A stretch of 64,000 bases of DNA from the NCBI RefSeq assembly GCF_014898815.1, contig NW_026515541.1, positions 2,480,001-2,544,000 on the forward strand, given 5' to 3'. Below the pieces are notes generated by a model. It was not told the origin of the DNA. It did no database searches and worked only from the letters and a program-made list of their open reading frames with translations. The DNA comes from Panonychus citri. Taxonomy: Eukaryota > Arthropoda > Arachnida > Trombidiformes > Tetranychidae. This document shows, piece after piece, positions 1-13,545 of the stretch. A program made the translations under genes and the position numbers. How positions within the stretch are numbered: position 1 is the first letter of the stretch; the number at the start of each line of letters is the position of its first letter.

Positions 1-1942
1 ATCACCAACATCGTCATCATCTTCATCAGTATCTTCACAATTAAGGTCAAATCAATAGGCGATTGTAAATGTATGAAAATCGAGGCAAAATGACAGGACG
101 GATAAAAGGTCCAGTTGATCCAAAAATGATAGATACAAAAAGTGAAGCAAAAATGATTAAGACAAAACCATAAATAATCAACAAACTGGTTCCAAAAATG
201 ATATATCATGATAACTAGAACTGGAATCATTAATCAAAGGGAAAAAAAGTAATATCATCAATTTACGTGTTAATATGATTGCAAAATATTTCACATAATC
301 ATGTGATGAGATGATACTATTCATTGGAATAGAAAAGAATTGTTTTTTTCACAGAAATAAACAAGAATAAGAGAAAAAATTTGACTATTATCATCCTACT
401 TACAGGAACCAGTGAACTACAAAAACAACAACAATCAACAATCAACAATTGATGATAATAAGTTTTAGATGAACAAGATCAACAATATATTGAATTGGGT
501 CTATGAGGAAGATACAATTGCAAGTTAAGTGAGTTAATGTTTGGAAAATCATAATAATAAGTTCACTGGAATATAAGAATCGTAAATTTTCATCATGATG
601 ATAATATTTTGCGAAGGAAGATAATTCATATTTGTTCTCAATTCCAGGTATGGAATCGTTCAATTCAAAGTAAACATGATTAAGGGCGTAAATTGTTGAT
701 GATGACAGAAAAGAAAATTATTATATCAACATAATCATCAGATCTTATTACTTGAGTGGTAGAAAGAAAGTTTCACTTAATGATCATGATGATTATGGTG
801 ATTGTTGAGACAATTAGTAGGGGACAATTTACTAAGGAAAAAAAAGAGCCAACACTTTCGATTGTGAGTTAAATTATCCGTTCCAAGTTAAATCATTAAG
901 TTGACAATTTAAAGAGACACATCATAAAAAAACCTCAATAGTCCATAGATGACAAACTCTGATGAAGATGCTAAAAAAAGTTTCATTTTCTTCATCAATT
1001 TAAACACCAAGTTAAACTTTACTTTGGGTTTACCTTAATTTTTATAACAATTTATCTGTAATTTTATATGATACTAATGCTGTTTACCTGTTTAACTATC
1101 ATTGCTGACAATTTATTAACAACAATTTATCAAATCTCCGGTTAACTATCACCTTTTTTGCTCTTAATGGCAAAATTAACTGACTTGAAAAATTGAACCA
1201 GAAATTTGCTCCTCTAAATGTTTCTAATACATTTAATTTGATTCGGAATTGATGAACTTTTATGTCTGCCAAATGATTAAGACCATTGATTATTATCAAT
1301 TTCTATATATTAAATTTTCTGTTAATTGTTACTAATTGTGATACTTTAATCACCAAATTGTTAAGGATAATTTGTATTACCTTCAAGACAAGTAATTCTT
1401 TCAGATATTTTCCCTTGGTGATGAACAATCAATTTGATTACATTATTTTGGTATCTCACTAATCATCTTTAATTGTGATGATTACAATATAATTATCTGT
1501 ATATAGATGAAACCTTAAATATTAATAGCTAAATTGGTTCACCTGGTTAATTATGATCAATTTGATCAAATCAAATTATAACTGATAAGTAAAAATGATT
1601 TGTGATTTAATTGTGAACAGCAATCAAAAGTACACTAACAATTTAACAATAGTTAGTTACCATCAAAATTATCTGAAACTTTTATTTTCACTAATCGTAA
1701 AAATTAACTAACCAAGAGTAAATGAAAAACTTTTCAAAATCAACTAACTGTTCACAATTTAGCTAAACTTAGAATCATGTTGTTTATGATTTGGTAAATA
1801 ATCAACAATAATCCAAATTAATCATGATGAATTACAATAGTCCAGAGTAGCAATGATTAATAACATTGAATTAAGATATGATAATCAAATCTGATACTTG
1901 TAAGTTATACACAACAAGTGAATCTACAGGGCGTTACCACTA
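1..1942. other. AT-rich non-genic stretch
   Basis: No open reading frame here looks coding: the few short ones have runs of Ile/Asn/Leu and no recognisable domain. The sequence is built from words such as AATTGTTA, TTGATTAA and ATCATGAT, which recur across all intergenic DNA of this window. It may contain distal introns or UTR of the PDZ gene whose 3' end I could not place. Confidence 0.5.
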
Positions 1943-2305
1943 AGAAAACAGATTTGTTTTTGGAATAGCTCGCGAACGGAGCGTCGCAGATACAAATAGA
2001 TCACATTGTTAGACTCCTTAGGTCTTGAGAATTTTTTTGACACCAAGTTCGAAATCGAACCTTGGCAGGCCAAAAGTCCGTTAACTGAAAGGCCGAAGAT
2101 AAAAATAAATTTTTTTTGTGTGATATTTAGGCTATATCAACCCAGAAAAAATTCGAATTTCATTCCAAATGGAATTTTGAACGGACTTTTGGCCTGCCGA
2201 AGTTCGATTTCGAACTTGGTGTCAAAAAAATTCTCAGGACCTAAGGAATCTAACGATGTGATCTATATGTATCTGCGACTCTATGAAAAAACAAATCTGT
2301 TTTCT
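1943..2305. mobile_element. Foldback / MITE-like element with long inverted repeats
   Basis: Two arms of roughly 130-150 bp are imperfect reverse complements. The left arm begins AGAAAACAGATTTGTTTTT (about 1943-2084) and the right arm ends AAATCTGTTTTCT (about 2188-2305). Both arms contain TCGCAGATACA, TAGATCACAT, TTTTTTTGACACCAAGTTCG and GCAGGCCAAAAGTCCGTT in matching order. The left arm carries an extra piece of about 13 bp (near 1969-1983) that itself forms a GCTC/GAGC stem. The interior is short and AT-rich and encodes no transposase, so this is a non-autonomous element. An open frame across 2006-2317 is a by-product of the arms. I found no convincing target-site duplication. Confidence 0.75.
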
Positions 2306-4367
2306 AATCTATTATAATTAAACTGGATTAACTGAATCAGATCAACTAAGAAATGCTAATCTAATAACTATTATTAATATTTTGACAAGTTTATTTTTTT
2401 TCATGTTTATAAATTTAAATTTCATTGTTGATCATCAAGTGATTACACTTTTGATTCAATTAATCCCTAAATTCAGCGTGTTATTTTCAAATTGTTGTTG
2501 TTGATCAACCTGATCAATTTTTATGAGTGGGAAAACAATTAAGATTGAAATTAACTTCCGCTGATGAGCCAAAATTGAGGTATAAAAAGTACATCAACAA
2601 TAGTAACATCAATTGAGGTGTGGTCAAGAATAGGTAATAGTAATTAAATTGACTTAAAGGCAAAAATCAACATTGAAAGGAAAAGTGATTTTCTTATTGT
2701 TATCATGATTTAATTGAATTGATCAAAAATGAAATACAATAGTGAAAGTGATTATTGGTGAGTAGGTTCATCTATCCACCCACTAGTAACATGTAGTAGG
2801 TGTTAATTGTGATCACACACCTTAACTTAATGTAAACAATTTACAATTAACCTGATAAATTGTTACGACCAAATTGTTTGTCCAAATTGTGACAAGGTTG
2901 TTATGTTTACATTCACAAAATTATTATATAAGTTTGGGACAAGGAAAAGACAACAATCAATCTGAATAACTCTAATCAATATGATTCTGATTCTCGAGTT
3001 GATTATACCTTTTACTAATTGACAATTGTCATGATTTCTTTGTGTTCATATTAAATTGTCAATGATTAATTAATATTAATCAAGTAATGTTCATTAACCT
3101 TGATTAATGTATCATGTTTACAGGAAACTGTTGTTACATTAATAACAAACGAAAATGATTATCACCATCAATAAAGACCAATGTTATGATTAATGTTTAA
3201 GTTGATTAAACTGTTACTTCAAGTTACTAATTCAATCAATCAATTGTTTCAACGATGATTGAGTTTAATTTCAACTGAATACTATAAAATTACAATTAAA
3301 CAATATGTCCGTCAACAAGAATCAGCAATTAAATGTTAAACATAAAATTAACTAATATCATTGTTTAAAAGCTTTCATATTGTTTCATATTTAAATAATT
3401 TGAATGTTGATTAATCAATTGTAATTTATAATGAATTAAATCACAAGAGATAAACGATTATTAATTTTAAATAGCAAGTGAAGGATATTTAATTGTTATG
3501 GTTAACAATAGGTAAACATTGAGATGGCCAAGTTAACAAAGATGCCGAGTTAATTGTTCATCTTCAAGGTTTCGGAGGTTTAAATGATTAAAAGACGCTG
3601 GACATTTATGATGATATTTCCAACTGAGATACTTATGGTTGACAATCAACAACAATTATGTTTAAACAGCAATCAACTTGTTTTTTTTTTCAAGTTAAAC
3701 CTCATGTAGATAATAATGACAATGATAACAAAGTTACACCGGAATTATATTTGAATCAAATTGTAGTCAACAATCAACAAATTACAAAAGGAAAGAGCAA
3801 AAAAAATGTACATTGTAACCATTGGGTGATCACTGTTACTATCGCTGTTGAAGATTTGCTTTCTTATGGATAAGTTTATTATTAATCTCAGTTCCTTGAG
3901 ATTATCATGTCAATGGAAGTTTTTTTTCGTTTAATAAAAACGACAATTAAGTGACTCCCTCTCTCTCTCTCTCTTTGATTCTCATGCAGAAAAAGTAACA
4001 TTTCAATTACGAGTTCATGTTGTTACTTTGTTTTGTTATTGTTGTTGTTTCATCATGATACTCATTTAATTCAAAGGTTTGTGAAAAAAACGCATCTAAG
4101 TTTCTGTATTCATGATAAGCTGAATGATGAAACTTTTCAGTTTTGGTGCCTCTTCAACTAACCTTGAAGTTTATTGTCTGTGTTTAGGTGTTGATATGAT
4201 TTAATTTTTGCAAATGTATTTAATAATTGTGTTAAATTTTAAATTGTTTACAATTTGTTGCAATCATTTCACAATAATAAAGGTAGATTTGTAATTGTTA
4301 AGGTGATAGCAAGATTGGATTACCTTTATTTGGATTAGTTACTCTAAATTCATCTTCTCAATAATCA
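2306..4367. other. AT-rich non-genic stretch
   Basis: No supported gene. The one sizeable plus-strand frame (3658-3873) is low in complexity and has no domain. A pure CT microsatellite lies at 3957-3974. Confidence 0.45.
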
Positions 4368-4565
4368 TCAGCATGTTATCATGGACAAGTAATTAAGATG
4401 ATAATGAGAAATGAATTGTAAAGTGGATTGGCTTTTAGGGAAATATTTGTCATCACTGATTGTTGATGGTGATGATGTTTCATTGAACAATATTAATGAT
4501 GCAAAATGATCAAGTGAAGGTCGATGTTTTCTGAGTGTTGACTGCCCACTTGATGAGCTGGTCAT
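4368..4565 (-). CDS. Possible terminal exon, unidentified
   Basis: This minus-strand frame is open from just downstream of an in-frame stop to TAG/TAA-type termination at 4368. It reads Ser-rich sequence including RKHRPSLDHFASLILFNE and TISDDKYFPKSQSTLQF. That composition is more protein-like than the surrounding DNA, and CAG acceptor candidates sit at its upstream edge. It lies downstream of the PDZ gene on the same strand, so it could be that gene's last exon. The join is not shown by phase alone, and it may be a chance frame. Confidence 0.2.
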   Translation of the reverse strand: MTSSSSGQSTLRKHRPSLDHFASLILFNETSSPSTISDDKYFPKSQSTLQFISHYHLNYLSMITC

Positions 4566-7509
4566 AAGAGAGTATTAGTAATACATGATCCTTACTGTTG
4601 GTTATCATGTTGATCAGAATTTGTTTTGGAACTTTTTTCTCTCTCTCTTTCTCTTTCTTTATTCTCTAGATCATATTAAGGAAAAAAGAATATCATTTTT
4701 CAAATTTGATTGAAAATCTTTTGTCTTTTTTTTGTGCTTTGCAATTAAATGATTATCTTTTCAAGGAGATAGATTATTTCTCAAGGAGAGAGGGTACTCA
4801 ATAGAAATTATATTTGAGGACAATAACCGGACAATAGATTAAGAGAGATTAAGTTTAGTAAGGGTAAACTGACCATCACAGTCATGGCACTTTTTTTGCT
4901 TCTTTAGTACTTATCAAAGAATCAGGATTATCAATGAGATTTGTAAATAAGAAAATGTATTGACAAGAAAAAAAATTGTAATCAGATTAAAAGTTGATAC
5001 CAATTTATAGTTTCAAAATAATTTCTATTTGGTTGAAATTCAGTAATTCATCATGAAATTGATGAAATGGCTTGAAAATATCACAAAAGTCTCGTAAAAG
5101 TATGTTACCTTTACAAACTATTATACAAACATTATCCAAATTGCTTGATAAATTTAGCTAACTCTGGGTATTGTTGATAATTCAATTGAATTGTACTCTA
5201 AAAGTTTCACTATTGTAACAATGATTATTCAATTTAACTACAATAATCAATTGATCTTCAAAAAAAACAAAAATATTAGGATTACAACTAAATAAATTGC
5301 TTTGGCCTCTTTCAAAAGGTCTAGAGTCAATTTCCAATAGGCATAATTGTAGGTTGTATTTACCTGTACAAAAGTGCAACTATTGTTACCTGAATTCTGA
5401 CGATACACTTGCAAATGATCAATACGTGAGCATTTTTACCTGGAAAAAGCTCATCATCTGCAATGAAATAACAGTGAAATTGTTTACAAAGTATTAATAA
5501 CTTCTGTCTTGCATGAAAATACCTGAGGCAAACATGTAATGTAGATGATTTTTGAAAGAAGACAATAGAAAACTAATTGCAAAACTAAGCAGATGATAAA
5601 AGAAAATAGTTAATCGTGATTATTAGTAACAATCAAATCAAATCAATAGCAATAAACAGAGAGAGATCTTATTTGGGCGAGATAACAACTGATAAAATCA
5701 ACACTGGAACATAATTTATCCAATTCATCTGAATCAATAAAATTGTATTTTTCCAACAATAAATAAATCATATTACTCTACAATTAATTAACAATAGATT
5801 ATTACAGTTATTAGGAATAGAAAGGTAAAGTCTATCACAGGTAAATTAAGATAATTTCATTGAAAGAGTTTTAATATGTGAGTAAATGAAGGTGAACTTA
5901 GTGTTTAATATTTAATCGACATTGATTATTGATTAAAAATCCAAGTGAGAAATTAAATTGATTAAACTCTATAATTCAATAGTTAATCACGGACACAATT
6001 AGTTGAAAGTATGAAGAGAGATGAACAGCAACAAACAGAAATCATGAAATGAAGCCAAAAACTTTAGAATCGTATTTCGTTTTGACCTAATTGATTAGCA
6101 AAATTTTCCTTTCGATTAATCAAAAACCCGTATTAAGATTTATTTTAATCTTTTCTTCCGGATTAGATGTGATAACTCTTAATTTCAACAATTTATTCAA
6201 TAAATTAACCTAAAACCAGGTATGCGGATATTATCATGAATTTAAATAATTGTTACTTTGTTATTCATCTTAATCATTGATTGATGTTAATCCAAAATCT
6301 GTGAGTTAATCAGATCAATTATATTTTTTTTATTCACAAATGAACTATACTAATAATAAGATACATTTATGGAAAGTTAATACTCTAAGGGTGATCAGTA
6401 ATCAAGCCTACAGGGTAATCATGATAATAGCAATTAAGCTAATCAGATATGTTTCAGTTGAAATAGAAAACTAATCGACAAGTTATCACTGAATATTATT
6501 GATCGACATGGAAGAGATAAGAAAAGACATTATCAGCTGTTACCTGTGTAAATCTTGTTTTAGTCATGTTGATTAATTAAGTTAACTGAATACAATTAGA
6601 AACTATTAATCTCTGATTTGTTATTATTATTCAATAGATATGGATTAAGGTGGAAAGTGAAACGAAATTGATTGTAGATAATTAGATCAATGTTATGTGA
6701 TTAGATTGGTTCAAAATTTTACTAATCAGTCAATAAATCAATTCTCGTTGATTTTTACCTGAATTTTTTTACGTTTCTTGACTCGTTCATTTGTTACTTT
6801 CACGTTACTATTGGATTAATGATAAATTGATTCTCACCCTAATTTAACAGCACTCCCACTAACAAAAAACAGATAAGCTCAGATTAACTGAACTTATTAA
6901 TAAACTAACCATATTCACTTTTTGGATTAGTGAAAAAATTGAAACAAAAGTTATCGAATTTGTTAACCTTGAAGAGTTACCTTTCCTTTTTTTTCTCAAT
7001 TTAATTGAATTAAAATTTATATTGAAAAGTATAATAAGAAAGTTAATCAAAAGATAACAACAATTAATTAAGTTAATCACTTAACAAGAAATCACTATTA
7101 AACTAACCGGTATGATTAGTGGTGTGATATTTGAATTGTGTTGTATTATTTATATTATTTATACAATAATTTGGGAAACAATTAGCCTTAATCACTTTGA
7201 AGCATGTTAAGTTATTTACAAAAATTGAATTGACAATTTAAGTAATAATTTAAATAATTACGAAAAAGAAACTTAAACTAAAGTTAATTACAAGTTAATT
7301 GTAATCACAAATTGCTATTTCTCATAGCTCACTTGCTCTAAATGTTTATAAAAGTTTATCGAGAGTCTATCATATCTTATATTTTGTGTTTATATGATAT
7401 TTCATGGTAAAAGTATAATATTAAGCTAATCTATTGTATTACAGATATTACGTATGTAAGATTATTATATATCACGATTATCAAGGTGTAAAGTCAATTA
7501 ATCACTTAC
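4566..7509. other. Mostly non-genic; probable long intron of the PDZ gene
   Basis: The PDZ domain encoded at 7510-7654 stops at a splice donor about halfway through the fold, so at least one more exon must lie at lower coordinates on the minus strand. I could not identify it by eye in this AT-rich sequence. Several TTACCTG strings (minus-strand donor-like) occur around 5345-5440, but none borders a convincing PDZ-like exon. Confidence 0.35.
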
Positions 7510-10500
7510 CTGCTTTAATTAAACCTGATTCATTAGCAGGTCCTCGGGTAAGTACATCCTTAATGAAAATACCATCTCTCATATTACCACAAATATTAAA
7601 ACCAAGTCCAGTGAAATCATGTCCAGTCATTTGAACAGAAACTTGTTCCGGTTTCTGGTTCAATCGTAAATCCATTATTGTTATCATTTATTGTAACCAT
7701 TTCCGTGCCGATCAATTGTTTTCACAGGTAAAGCCAAAGGTAAAAGTATGATGAGAGACACAATGAGAAAAACAAGAAAAGAAAGAGACAATAATTTTTA
7801 AATATAGTGTTTACAATCATCGCTAGCATCATAATATATAAAATATTATGATAACTTATTATTATTATTATGTGAAAAAATTTTCTGGGTAGTGTCCGGT
7901 TTTATATGAACAAACAAAAGTGCCTCGCCCTGATTCATGGTAACTCTTCAGAGACATTGCCCTTGGCTACTTACCTGTTTACCTGAGTAACATTCAACCC
8001 TATGTATCAACTGTTTAACATTAGGAAGTGATTATCACAAAATTATATTGTTGTATTAATATAATTAATTTAGCAAATATTAATACATTTTACACTTAAG
8101 CGTGTGCATAATCTTAATTGTTATAATATATTAATAATATTTAATCAAGTTAATTGGTTAGTATTTTACAGTCTAACAATTAAGATCATACAATTTCTTT
8201 AAGGTTAAATGATTATTATCAAATTAAATGTAATAATAATAATAATGGAAACAAATCAAAGTTAATCACTCTAATTGGCTATAAATGATTACAATTTAAT
8301 TCTGTTTTAAATTGTCACTTTCAAGGTTTTATTTTTAAGTTAAATTGACTCTTCTTTTCTAATCGTATATCATAATCAACGTTCCGTATCATTGTTAACC
8401 AGGAAAACTAATGTTAATTGAAATTTATTAAAACTTTAAAATCTTTGATTATTGTTGCAAAGTATTGTACTGATATGCTTTTGATGATTATTGTTACGTT
8501 TTGGTGAAAATTCATTTTGATTAACAATGATGCAAATTTAAATTGTCACAGAAAGAGAGATACAACTATTAATACACTATGAACTAGTAAACGACATAAC
8601 CATTCAACTGTTTTACTATTAATATTTGCTACACTAAAATGGCTTTATTTGGGTGATTTACTTGATTATCAGGCATGAATCATGAAACTATCATGGATAT
8701 TATGATAATAACACATGAACATTTCATATTATTTATTGATTCAAGTTGACTTACACAATTTGGGTTACAATGTTATTATGAATTAGAGATGGTCTTTTTT
8801 ATATAAATGTACACAAAACATTTAATGATAACTTTCACTTTAATATCTACCTTTACTTTCATTGACTGACAAATTACCTTTACCTTTTTCTTCCTGATTC
8901 TAATCATGATAATAATAAATAGTATTCTCAGTCTCAAATGAATAGAGTCCGAATATAGTATTAATATTATAATTCTAATGATTACTAATCAACTTTTTTT
9001 TCTATCCCTTGTGTACAATCACCAGACTGATTGATTAATTTCTTCTTCTTCTTTTTCTGTCATTGCTTCCTATCATTAACAACTAATGAAATTTACCATA
9101 TACATGTATAAGCTAAATCAATAGATTTCCTTTAATTAATTAATCAGAGAGTCAGTTATTAATTTCTAACTTAATAAAAAGTTTGTCATTATTGTTTCTT
9201 TGCTAATTTACTGTTTTCATTTATTATCTTGAGATAATAATTGAGAAATTCAGGAACCATCATCATGGTAACATTATAAACAGTTAATAAATAATTCAAT
9301 TTTTGACTTGGGAACAGGAAAAACATGATAACCATCTAGAAATCAGAGATAATCTGTTATAATTATAATTATCATCTTACCGTCATGATGAAGGTGTCAT
9401 CCAATGATTTAATTGGCCCTTTGGATTGATTTGAAAGATGATTGAAGACACTGGTAAGTGGTGGTAAACTTTTTATCAACCTTTTATACTGTTTATCCTC
9501 ATCATTTGAAAGATTTCCATTAGTTTGGTGTTGTTGTTGTTGTTGTTTACCAGCATCAACCTGAGATACAAAAAAAACAAGATTATTGCGATATTAATTA
9601 AAAAGATGAGCAAAGATTTCAAGTTCACTTTTTTGTCTTTCAATTTTACATTAACTTCATCATTTGATTGCTTCCGTTAATTAGCATGTTCCACCCCTCT
9701 TGTCTCTCTCTCTCTCTCTCTCTCTCTCGCTCGCTCTCTGCTTCTTGTATTAATTGTTTGTCATTCATGTCTATTCATTCATCGTCATTTCTTTTCATTC
9801 ATTAAAATGATTGTCCTCTTTTTCCGGTCGTCATCTTCTTTCTCTTCATTTTTTTCATCACCATCACTCCCTTTTTCTTTATATCTCTTCCTTTTTTTTC
9901 CATGATAATCTGATTGTTTACCTTTTATAATCTTCAGTCAAATTATCTGATCTCCTCATCAGTCTCATCATCTTTAAATTTAACACCTCACAATTAACTA
10001 TATGATCTAAATTGTTAGACTAAAACTCAAACAGACAGAAATTTTTTAATTACTTGTCTAGCGAATGGATAAATTGACCAAAGATATGCATCAATTCAGC
10101 TTCTTAGGAATAAATCAGATAACAAGATTGATTAAACTAATTCATTTCATGGTGAATTGAATAAGATAAAAAAAAGTTTCTTTTCTTCATTCACGAGCAT
10201 TCATCTTCGAAAACAGCAACATCCCATGCCAATCATGAATTCTTCAAGACTCACTCCTTAACCTTACCTAAAAAAAATTCTTTCTCTTCCAATAGTAAGA
10301 AAAGAAATCATTGAAATCCTACATCTCCTTCTAATCATCATCATCATCGAAACTAAAAACAACTTTTAATTTACTTAATTTACACTCAACAATCAACAAG
10401 CAAAAAAAAAACAAAATTTCTCTCCACTTTGAAGGTTATCCTTTCAAACGGTTTTCGTGAAGCAATTAGTTAACCAATAAGAAATGAAAACAAGAATCAA

Positions 10501-12316
10501 CAATACGTTAAATGTAAATTATTGTTCAATTGTATCAAAAATTGTAATTATATATTAATATTTACATTGATGATGATTAGGTAACCGAAATTAGATATTT
10601 AGAAAAGTGCAATTAAGAGTAAATGATGATTATCTTACCTGAATGGTCTTGTCGTTGAGGAGATCAACATCTCTAATTGAATGGCTACCACCGCCTAATT
10701 GGGATGAAGAAAAAAACATAGATTAGATTGTATTAAACAATAAAGAAATTAAATGTTATGCTAATCAATCAAATAGTGATTTAACTTTCGCACTTGATTA
10801 TCAGCTTTTTTTTCATGTAACTCTCATGTTTTTTTTGATAGCTAAGCATGAAATGTGATGTTGTATTATTGTTGTTGATCTGAAATTATAAGAAACAGTT
10901 CAATTAACAAACTAGCCAGTGATTAACCTTAAATTTAGTTTTTTTGCTTTGTTTTGGTTTCTCTTGATATTGGATTTTATTTCAAGGTTCAAAATCATGT
11001 AACAAATCAGCTAATTGAAATGAACCATGTATTTTGTATATTCCAATGAGATTGACTCTAATTTAAGTATCTAATTATAGTTTTCTTTACAGTGATTATT
11101 ATTACATGAAATTGTTATTTACAAGAGAGTCAATGAGAAAGAGATGATGATCATGATGAAAAAAAAGAGAGGGAAAATTGAGAGAGTAAAAGAAAACCAG
11201 TTTTGTTTTTCTTATGTCTTATATTAAAATGGTAAATAGCCTTTGGTCATCATCATCTGAGGTAAAATAATTTAAGCCTCAAGTGAAAATATCTCTTCCG
11301 AGATCACCAATTGACCTTCCATCTATTAACTAACTATTATCATTATCATTATCTTCTTCATCTTCATCGTCACCATTATTATCATCCAGTTTTATTTTCC
11401 TTAAACCCTAAGGCCTAATTTTTTTGTTGTATTGATTATAATGCTAGAAATTGTTACTACCAGAAATTTGAAATTTTTTGCTTCTTTTTTTTCTCGTCTC
11501 AATTACTTTGTAAGTTGTCATCAGTTATTACAATACTACCTGTCTGACCTTTCACTGTTATGATGGAAATGCTCCTGGGAATTTGAGGTCATAGGCAATG
11601 ATGTTCTTACTTGGGATACGATTAATAAGTAAAGGTAAATTGTTAACTTGTCGATATTAACATTCAAATGTTGCGATTTTCAAAGTAACCTTGAATCGTT
11701 AAAAAAGACAAGCAATAAAATAGGTTAAGGAAATAATAATAATAATAATAATACATGGTTCAAGGATTTAAACAATTGAATAACAATTGAGTAACGATGA
11801 GTTACCGAGTGATCAAGGTTGAATTCATCGAAAGGTAAGAAATAGAATGTTAAATTGTGAATAATATGTAAGCATCACATTGAATAATTTTCTATCGTTT
11901 TTGTTTAAGTGATGATGGATAAATTTAGATTACCTGATAGAGTGATTATTTTCTTTTTCCAAAGAAACCAGAAAAGAATTAAAGTTAATCCAATAACAAC
12001 GATGGTAACAACAACAGATGTAAATATGACACCGAGAATTTCTTCACTTGAATAAGGGCACTTAGTCTGTTGAATTGATGATAATGATGGTGAAGAAAGA
12101 AGAAGGAGAAGGAGAAAGTGGTGAAGATGAAGATGAAGATGGAGATAATTGTGGAATAGATGGTTGTACATTTGGCCTTGCGGCTCTTTGACCATTGACA
12201 CCAAGAGAAATTAAGCAAATGTAACTTAATAGAAGGATAAAAAGGCAAGACAATCTATTTGAACTGATTGTCCAATCAGAGAAACCAAAGTGAATCCGAT
12301 TAACAGTAACTAACAT
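7510..12316 (-). CDS. Single-pass membrane protein with cytoplasmic PDZ domain (3' end incomplete)
   Basis: Proposed exons are 12170-12316, 11934-12066, 10639-10694, 9381-9560 and 7510-7654. All phases agree. The start ATG at 12316 opens a hydrophobic signal-anchor or signal peptide (LSCLFILLLSYICLISLG), followed by a short Ser/Pro ectodomain. The second exon encodes a clear transmembrane helix (GVIFTSVVVTIVVIGLTLIL) followed by FWFLWKKK, which puts the C-terminus in the cytosol. Next come a linker (GGGSHSIRDVDLLNDKTIQ), a Gln-rich exon, and the first half of a PDZ domain with the carboxylate-binding loop TGLGFNI and the strand GIFIKDVLTRGPANESG. The remaining PDZ strands must lie in an exon I could not place. 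The first donor (AAT/GTACAA) is weak. PDZ folds bind C-terminal peptides and scaffold membrane complexes; no specific orthologue is claimed. Confidence 0.6.
8833..9076 (+). repeat. Dispersed repeat, copy 1
   Basis: About 240 bp matches 13546-13771 on the same strand. Shared blocks, in order, are CACTTTAATATCTACCTTTA, ATTGACTGACAA, TTACCTTTACCTTTTTCTT, GATTCTAATCATGATAATAA, TATTCTCAGTCTCAA and TCTATCCCTTG. Small substitutions and indels separate the copies. This copy lies in an intron of the PDZ gene. Confidence 0.7.
9702..9738 (+). repeat. (CT)n microsatellite
   Basis: An almost pure CT dinucleotide run, interrupted by two CG steps near its 3' end. It lies in an intron of the PDZ gene, just upstream (minus-strand sense) of the exon at 9381-9560. 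Confidence 0.9.
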
Positions 12317-13091
12317 GATTCCAAGTTGACAATCCAATGTAATTGATTAATAATAATTTGTTACTCATTTAAAATGGTAAAAGACACATGATAATAATTA
12401 ACGAACAAGAATATATAAAATCCATCTAATTGTAATATTAATAGAGGAGAAAAAAATTCACACCGATTGAAAGAAAACACCAAATTTAACAAAGAGAAAA
12501 AAGTAGAAAAAAAAACTTGTGTAATCAAAATTAAAAACGTTGAATTGAAAAATTGATTCAGTAGATTAACATGAAACCAGAATTTGGAATAAAATTTTCA
12601 CTTGGGAAGACACTTTGATCCTCTGGTTGTTCCAACATAATGTTGTCAATTACCGATGATTAAATTGTTTACAATTAAGCGAACACAATGATTGAGAAAA
12701 GAAAAAACAATAACAAAGAATAATAATATTCTTTTTACCTGGAGAGAGAATAAGTTGAATCTGTTCTCATATTAACCTGTCAACAAAATGAAAACAATTC
12801 GTCTCAATGAGAGAGTAACATTTTCTATTCTCACCTAAAGTTACCTGAGAATAGAAGAAAAAAAAAATTCGAAAATGACTATCGCCATCTAACGATTTTC
12901 GTTGTAACTGATTCGTTTTCTTTTCTTCAATATCGATAATCGATCAGTTCGATTCGATACTATCGACAAGGTTCTTTTTTCTTTTGATAGATGGAGTTGA
13001 TTGACTGTTTTCTTTTTTTTTCTTTCAAAGTCAAAACAACAAATTGGAATAAAATTTGATTTAACTTTAATTAACTAATTAATTTACGATT

Positions 13092-13449
13092 ATGGGTCGA
13101 GTTGATGGTTGGATTAGGCCTTCCGAGCCTTCATGTGCCGTTAAACTTACTAATGGTGTAGCCTTGGGAGTCGCTCGTAAGTAGATTTGTTATTATTTTT
13201 GGTTTCGTTTCTTTTTCAATGTTTACACATTTCTCTTATTATTTTATTGTTTAATTGTTTACTCTTTTTTGGTTTTCTTTTTAATTAAATTTAGTTGGTA
13301 TTGTTGCTGGTATGGTCTCTGGTGGGGCTGCTTGTCTTAGATTAGGATCACGAGGTCGTGATATGTCCATGAGATTGATGAAACATTCATCTGTTGGTAT
13401 TGGTTGGGGTGTTGTGGTTTGTGGCCTAAGTCAAGCTTCTAGATGTTGA
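13092..13449 (+). CDS. ROMO1: Romo1/Mgr2 family mitochondrial inner-membrane protein
   Basis: Two exons, 13092-13176 and 13295-13449, are joined in phase 1 across a 118 nt intron and give a protein of about 79 residues. The product has the usual Romo1 length and layout: a short N-terminus with a PSC motif (here SEPSC), a glycine-rich helix (GVALGVALGIVAGMVSGG), the hallmark CLRLGSRGRD (CLRIGMRGRE in animal Romo1), a second small-residue-rich helix, and a C-terminal RC dipeptide. Romo1 (yeast Mgr2) sits in the mitochondrial inner membrane, associates with the TIM23 presequence translocase and has been linked to reactive oxygen species. It starts about 0.8 kb from the PDZ gene's start codon, divergently. 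The residue pattern makes the family call firm; the function is inferred from the family. Confidence 0.85.
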
Positions 13450-13545
13450 TTTATATTTTGTTGGAATTTAATTTCTGTAATTAGATGTCAAAAGATTTTC
13501 ATTGGTAAAGATTCTGATCAGTTTCAATGTTTGATGATTTTACTC

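Noticed and set aside
2006..2317. 103-residue plus-strand ORF
   Set aside because: It runs through both arms of the foldback element and repeats its own inverse. It has no domain.
3658..3873. 71-residue plus-strand ORF
   Set aside because: Asn/Gln/Val-biased, with no domain and no splice or neighbour context; likely chance.
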